64,000 nt of DNA from Neonectria sp. B-13 (lineage: Eukaryota; Ascomycota; Sordariomycetes; Hypocreales; Nectriaceae), in the NCBI GenBank assembly GCA_002682825.1, contig NOKP01000001.1, forward strand, positions 3,847,296-3,911,295. Reading direction: 5' to 3'. Both the position numbers and the translations under genes were made by a program. Positions 58,382 to 64,000 of this stretch are shown here, piece by piece; the stretch's first letter is position 1; the number at the start of each line of letters is the position of its first letter. The notes beneath the pieces are model-generated. The model was given only the letters and a program-made list of their open reading frames with translations, did no database searches and was not told the origin of the DNA.

Positions 58382-60913
58382 TCAAGGTCGCCACCGGGGT
58401 TTGTTTGGGTCGCTTGAAGCCGCCGACCTTCGCATGGCCATTCTGGCGCCTGCGAGAGCTTGAGGACTGGAACAACCGGATTCGCTCTCCCTTGCCCTCG
58501 GCTGGGGAAGAAGACTACTCCTCCGCGAGGTTGAGGCGAGGGAGCTGGCAGGCCTGCTAGGCCGCACCTCACTCTCATTTCCCGGCGGCTTTGAGATGTG
58601 CAGCGAAGACCGGCGGCCGGAGGAGGACGCGTTAGAAGACGCCTGAGGCATCAATCGCGGCTTGGCCAAAGTTTGTTGTGAATATGGACCGGGGGATTCA
58701 AGGCGCTCGCGGAACGAAAGTCGCGAATGCCCAGTTCTAGTGGGGGTATCGTCTACTCGTGGAGAAACCCGAGGTGATTCTGAAGAAGCGCGGGCCAGAG
58801 GGCTGCGCAGAGTTGGCAACTTGGAACCGGAACCGGGAGTAACCGAGCTGTTGGACCTTTGGGTTGCCGGGCTCCTCCTGGCATAGGGGCTCGGCGTTGT
58901 GAGACTAAGAGGCTTGAAGTTGTGGCCAGTATCCAAGTCTCCAGAGTTGGACACGCCGTTCCAACGAGGTCGGTTACCCCCGCCCCCAACTATTGAAGTA
59001 GGTCGCCTGATTTGACTGACGGGGGTGTTGGATGATGACGAAGTAGTGGCCACGGTGGACAGCCGAGAGAAGCCAGGCTTCCTACCGAGGTGCGAGGTAG
59101 GTGCAGGGAGCGAAGAGTGTCGTCGGTTTGTAGGAATGGGGCGACCATTTGAGCCACTCGACGATCTCATCTTGACGGGTTTTGAGGTTGGTGTGTGAGG
59201 GCCGAGACCGAGGCTTGACATGATGACCGACGATGGCGGTGAGCTTCCTGGAGTATCACGTCCGCTTCCCACGGTGGATCTATCATTGGAGAGCATGCTT
59301 GAGATGGAATCTCTAAGTTGCTGACCCTTCTCAGCCTGGATATCCTCGATCATGTTTTCCGCCTCTCTCATTTGGAACTTGAGAGCATCCCATCGCGCTT
59401 GCATGTCGGCATGCAACCGCAGGATCTCTCCATTCACCGTCAGCCGATCACTGACACCCTTGTCGATGATGGACAGGACCCGTTCAATGGCTGGACCGTA
59501 GTGGGTTTTCTTGGCCTCGTAGCTCTCCAACTTCTTCATCATAGCAGGTTGGTTTGTCAGATGGAGCCCGGCATCGACAGCTTCTTTTAGCTTGTGCAGC
59601 GATCGCTCGACAGACTCATGCATCTTTTGGGCTTGACGTCCAGCGCCGCGGAAGACGATGACCCATCGGTCTTCACCTAGCTCCTTGCGCAAGGACTCGG
59701 CATCCTTCTCTAGTTTCTTGTAGCTGTAGTCGAGGCTGTCGTGGCGCATACTCAACTCCTCGCAGGCCGTGGGGAAGGACTGCTCCGCCCTCGTCTCGAA
59801 GACGGACAATCGCATGGGCAAAAAGTCGAGCGAGGCCCTGAGAGGTTGCATGCGTGCAAAGAGGGCAAGGAGGCTGGAGTCGTCCTGCGACAAGGTCGGT
59901 GTGCCGGGAGAGCTGGGGCTCACCGGGAAGGCCGGTGGCAGGCTGAAGCGGCTCCCAGCCTGAAGGCGGGTTGCCTGGGGAGGTGTCTCCTCGACAATGG
60001 TTTCCAGATCACCAATGTCGACGACGTCGCCGCTGGCCGCAGCCATGAGGCTCTTGTGGCGTCGCTCTTCCATCTCGAAAACGAGCCGGCTGAGCTCGTC
60101 CATCTCGCCCTGTATGTCGCCCAGAACGCTGTTCCAAAGTTCCTCCCACTCCATGGCGATCTCAACCTGGCCTCTAACGACGTGGAGGGTTCGTCGGATT
60201 TTGTCCCACTCTTGGATGACAGATTCCATCTGAGCGACCGCTTGATTCAAATCGGCTATGGGGACATTTGGAATATCGTCTCGCCCCTGCAGCTGCTCAA
60301 TGGCGCCGACATAGGCGTTGACAAGTTCCTCGAATCGAGTGATGGCGTTTTCCACCTCGGCCAGTCCCTCCCGTCCTCCGGCAGCAGCCCATTCGACATC
60401 GTCTTCGCTGTCAAGGCCGTCGACGACTTCGGAAGCCTTGTATATCCAGCTCCGGATCTGATCGGCAGCGTTGATGAGGGCTTTAGCAGCGACTTGGGCG
60501 GTTGGAATAGCAGCGACTTGGCTTGATAGTGACCCGGCATCAGGCAACTGCAGCGATGTGAGCTGGGCTAGCTGATTGGCGAAGGACACGCGCGACAGAG
60601 TGTAGATGGAGCCTGGACGATTGTGGCCGGGCGTGAAGTACGAATTGAGACTCGGGACATAGTCGGTCGGAGGGGTGGTCGGGGTGATTGCAGGAGGAGG
60701 AGTGTCCTTGCGAGGAGGCGGCGGGGGGAGGGCGGTGTCATCGGGGGTAGGAGGTGCGGTGGTGGATCGCTCGATGTGCTCGCGACGGGTATCGAGGGTG
60801 ACCTTGGTCCCATTGCCGTTGGTGTGGTCGGGCAGGCGGTACTTGAAGGTATCCATGTCCAAGGGTTCGGGGGTGCTGATCTCGGGCAGCAGACTGGCGA
60901 GGGGAGGATTTTC

Positions 60914-60945
<32 letters not shown>

Positions 60946-61789
60946 CTTCGCCTTCGTCTTCGACCTTGATGGGGGTCAAGAAGTGGTCAAGCTCGGCGCC
61001 GGGCTTGGTGGACGGATAGACGCCCTTCCAGGGGCGACCGCGCCGGGCGATGACCGACCTGAGGGAGCCCGCCTGATGCTTCTCGTCGAGTTGGCGGAGC
61101 TGGTCTTCGTCGAGGCGACCGATGTGGTCGTACACGGGGGCGGAAGAAGGCGGCGAGGCCTTTGCGACGCCGACGCCGAAGCCGAGAGCTTTGAGGCGGG
61201 CAGCTAGGCCAGGGGAGGGTTTTCGGATAGCGGACGGAGGCAGGGGTGAAGGGGGTTGAGAAATGTTGGCGATGGAAGTCGTGGTCGTGGTTGTTGTCGT
61301 GGTCGTGGCCGGAATGGACGTAGCTAAGGCGGCAGAGGCAGTAGGGGTTGGAGTTGCGGCAGAAGTAGCAGAAGGAGTAGCGGAAGGAGTAGTCGTAAAA
61401 ATTGTCGTGGTGGTTGTGGCAGAGGATGAGTTGGAATTTGGTTCTGGGGCGTGGGTGGAGGAGGGATCAGTCGAGCCGGGGGTGAAGGGTAGGTGAGATA
61501 GTTGGCTGGGAACGTCTGCGAATTTCAGAAGGCGGGCGGGCACATCATGGTCCTGGTCGCGCTGGTGGAGGCCGTGGCTCAGGCTCAGGCCCACGTCGAT
61601 GTCGACGTCCACAGAAGCAGCTCCTCCAGAGACGGGGTCGCCAACGTCGTTACCGGCGCCGTCGCGGCTGGCACGGGGAGTCTTGGGAATGGCCGATTCT
61701 GATTCCTCCAAGTCACCCGCTGGGCTGTTATCGGAAGCCGCGACAGGATCGACGGCAATGGTCGTCGTGGCTAGATCACCGGCTGTCAT
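58382..61789 (-). CDS. Kar9-like cortical/spindle-positioning protein, 1135 aa
   Basis: Single frame starting at ATG 61789, with an in-frame TAA immediately upstream that fixes the start. The N-terminal 300 residues are low-complexity (Thr, Ser, Pro runs; acidic Asn-Asp run). Residues ~400-830 are a long helical region: ITRFEELVNAYVGAIEQLQG, then VRGQVEIAMEWEELWNSVLG and DIQGEMDELSRLVFEMEERR, the block typical of fungal Kar9 proteins, which link microtubule plus ends (through EB1/Bim1) to the actin cortex for nuclear migration. The C-terminal 300 residues are basic, Ser/Pro-rich and probably bind microtubules. An SxIP EB1-binding motif is present: SAIP at 32-35, followed by KTPRASR. A TSIP in the Thr-rich tract is probably incidental. 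Family assignment is from pattern recall, not a search. Confidence 0.85.
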
Positions 61790-64000
61790 TTAATCGCTGG
61801 TTGCGGCCCTCTACAGTAGACCGGGTTCAGGTATTCCAGGTAGGCAGACTGATAGACCGACAGACTGACTGACAGACCGACAGTCAGGTCCAGGAACGAG
61901 GCAGAGTGGAACGAACAGATGCGCGTGAAACGGGGGGCCTGGAGGCCAGGGTTCGGAGTCGCGGGGCGATCTTTTTTCTGTCTCGGTACCTGGTTCAGCC
62001 GCGTTTTCCAGTTCTCACTAGAGGGGAAAGAGAAAAAAGTGGCTGTCTTGTCAAGCTGACTGCCAATTCTTTTTTGGCCGCCTCGATGGTCGCGGGCTGC
62101 TGCTACTCGCTGTCCGGGGCGAGCTGAGAACCCGAGAACAAGCAAATATCGGTACACTTCGTAGCGACTCAGTTCAGAGCAGGGCCGATGCTTGGGCCCC
62201 AAAAAGTGCCGGGGCGAGCAAGCAAACAAGGGGACTGACTGGATGTGACAGAACTAGGGAAGGGCTGGGATGGGGAGAGAAATGGGGGAGACCCGGAGAC
62301 GAGACGAATGGCCTGAGCAGAACGGCTGTCAGCGAAGGTGGAGATGGGCTGAGCCTCTGAGCCTCTGAGCCAGGCTCTGCAGCGAGTGTCTGCGGTGTTT
62401 CCCGCTGCGATTGGAGATTGGAGGCCCCGTTGCGAAGCCTAGCACCTAGACAACGCCAACCTAGGCACCTGCAGGCTGCAGGAGGAGAATGATCGACTGC
62501 CAGATGATGTGCAACGATGCGCTGTCCAGCGGCCGGCGTCGGGTAGTTGCTGGGCTAAGGTAGGCTACCCGTCCCAGGCAAGGTTCAGTACCTATTGTGC
62601 TAGGCAGTAGACGTGGAAGTAGCAACTAGTATGGAGCAGTAAGTAGGCAGGCAGCCAAGGTACCCGAGCGTCGTTGTCGTCCAGTGGTGGAGGTGGAGGT
62701 GGAAGGAATGCGGATAGGCCTTCAGTCTAGATGGGGGGAGGGATAGGTTGACGGACAGTGGGCGAGCGAGTGCAAATGAGATAGGCCTAGTATGGCTGGG
62801 TGGCTGAGATGCGCTTCTTCGGGACGGCGGGTGTTGCGTCACTGGCTGGTGAATGCCGCGGCGTCCATCATCTGACAGTGTTCACTGGGGGCGTCCTTCT
62901 GGGCCGTTGTTAGGCGGGCATAAAACGAGGTAGGTGGACGGTGGCGCGGGGGTGCGAGCGCACAAAGGAGACCAGACACGGTGGATGGTATGGACAGTAA
63001 TGGAACACTCAAGGATGGGTGGAAGAATGGAATCGGAAAGGGAAGAAATGGGGAGAGAAGTGACGGAGTTGGAGGAAGAACGACGAGATGAAGGGCAGAG
63101 AGGGAAGTGGGACAATTTTTCTTAGAAGGGCAAAAAGGGCAAGGTTACTAGGCACTCCAGCCTCCAGGTCACAAGGGATTGGGCTGGGTCGGCGTCGGAT
63201 ATCTCAAATAAGGTGCATTGTAATTAATGATAAGTAGATGTACGAAGTACGAGACGGCCGACGACGCTTTGAAACGCGACAGCCCGGGCGGGCGAGCTGC
63301 TCACTTCCTTTGACAGCTAGCACTTGGATCAGTCACACAAGAGAGACTATCGTCGCCATCGAGCAACATAGTGAAAAACCATCCCGGTTCAAGCGGACAG
63401 GTCAACCGCCCTCGTTTGGCCGGTGTCGGTTGGAAGAAATGAGACACGCATGTCGTGAGTTGGATATCGCCCGCCCTCACTAACTCACTGACCTCACGAT
63501 AAGGATGGTTACCAACGGGACATAAACAACTACAGCATCAACGACTGGCCAAACCAAAAAGGCGAAGACGATCAAGAATGGATCAGTGTTGGCCTCTTAC
63601 TACGTGCTGTAATACTACCTAACGTTACCTCCTGGGCGTCTTCTCCGTCTTGGTACTGACAGATTGACAGAACTGGGGATGTGATGGGATTAATTGGATT
63701 GCCTACCACCCCTGTCGGACCCTTTTCACCCCCTGCTCACTAGCTACGCGGGCATAAAAGGCCCAATCTATTCGTACAGTACGAAGACATCAGCGATTGC
63801 CATAATTATGCTGCCGTCGCGACTAGCTCCTCTGTCTCGGCGACAATGCGTCTAATCACCGAACCCCCGTCTCGTGCGTGGTTGTGACCACACGGTTTGG
63901 AGGCGACAGCATCCATCTTCTCGCTTTCCCTTGGCCCTGGTCTCGTTCATCTCAGTCCACCAGAACAGGTGTGTCGCGTCTCGGAGAATAACACCAGCAT
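61790..64000. other. Gene-free right end (2.2 kb)
   Basis: Begins with the kar9-like promoter/leader (repeated GACTGACAGACCGACAG words at 61845-61890). Small ORFs near 62600-63500 have no recognisable content. A short stretch at 63510-63660 reads in a somewhat protein-like way but cannot be tied to a gene. A gene starting or ending beyond 64000 may have its flank here. Confidence 0.4.

Noticed and set aside
59741..60526. 261-codon plus-strand ORF
   Set aside because: Antisense to the kar9-like gene, mirror of its conserved helical region; no independent signal.
63420..63660. Possible small spliced gene near the right end (GTGAGT donor, CTAAC, TAAG acceptor)
   Set aside because: Splice signals are acceptable but the joined reading has no recognisable protein and the more protein-like frame does not connect to the ATG.

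Overview
The window is nuclear DNA of a filamentous ascomycete (Pezizomycotina; Sordariomycetes is the best guess). The evidence is short 50-150 nt introns with GTRNGT donors and CTAAC-type branch sites, GC-rich coding sequence, CT-rich leaders, and gene families typical of the group: a NUC-1/Pho4-type bHLH factor, QDE-3/Sgs1-type RecQ, Mph1, Atg33-like and a HeLo-domain protein. Nothing bacterial, viral or clearly transposon-derived was recognised. The species cannot be told from the sequence alone.

Layout. 0-12 kb: the 3' end of an unrecognised gene, a SWIM zinc-finger protein (-), a five-exon gene for the SF3b p14 spliceosome subunit (-) that is invisible as a single long ORF, an MBD4-like DNA glycosylase (+) and the Erv29/Surf4 ER cargo receptor (+). 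12-21 kb: a HeLo-domain protein with a degenerate kinase-like C-terminus (+), the phosphatase Cdc14 (-), the KEOPS subunit Pcc1 (+) and a NUC-1-like bHLH regulator (-). 21-33 kb is mostly gene-free apart from a kelch-type single-pass membrane protein (-, 25.4-27.7 kb). 32.5-41 kb: the mRNA export receptor Mex67 (-), the FANCM-family helicase Mph1 (+), one doubtful small ORF, and an Atg33-like membrane protein (+). 41-47 kb: a five-exon, 1860-residue ankyrin protein (-) with an N-terminal region resembling a nucleotidyltransferase fold. 48-52 kb: a small secreted protein (-) and an intron-containing tRNA-Ser(CGA) (-). 52-62 kb: the RecQ helicase Sgs1/QDE-3 (+) and a Kar9-like cortical microtubule protein (-). 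The last 2.2 kb shows no gene.

Most genes are conserved housekeeping functions (splicing, mRNA export, t6A modification, ER export, cell-cycle exit, spindle positioning, DNA repair). Three encode genome-maintenance enzymes (MBD4-like, Mph1, Sgs1). The mph1 and sgs1 promoters share closely spaced CACGTG and ACGCG elements. The less described parts are the HeLo-pseudokinase protein, whose layout parallels animal MLKL, and the ankyrin giant with its putative nucleotidyltransferase module. Two introns (in the HeLo gene and pcc1) are best explained as GC-AG introns. Exon boundaries were placed by eye from splice signals, reading frame and family conservation; none has been tested against transcripts.
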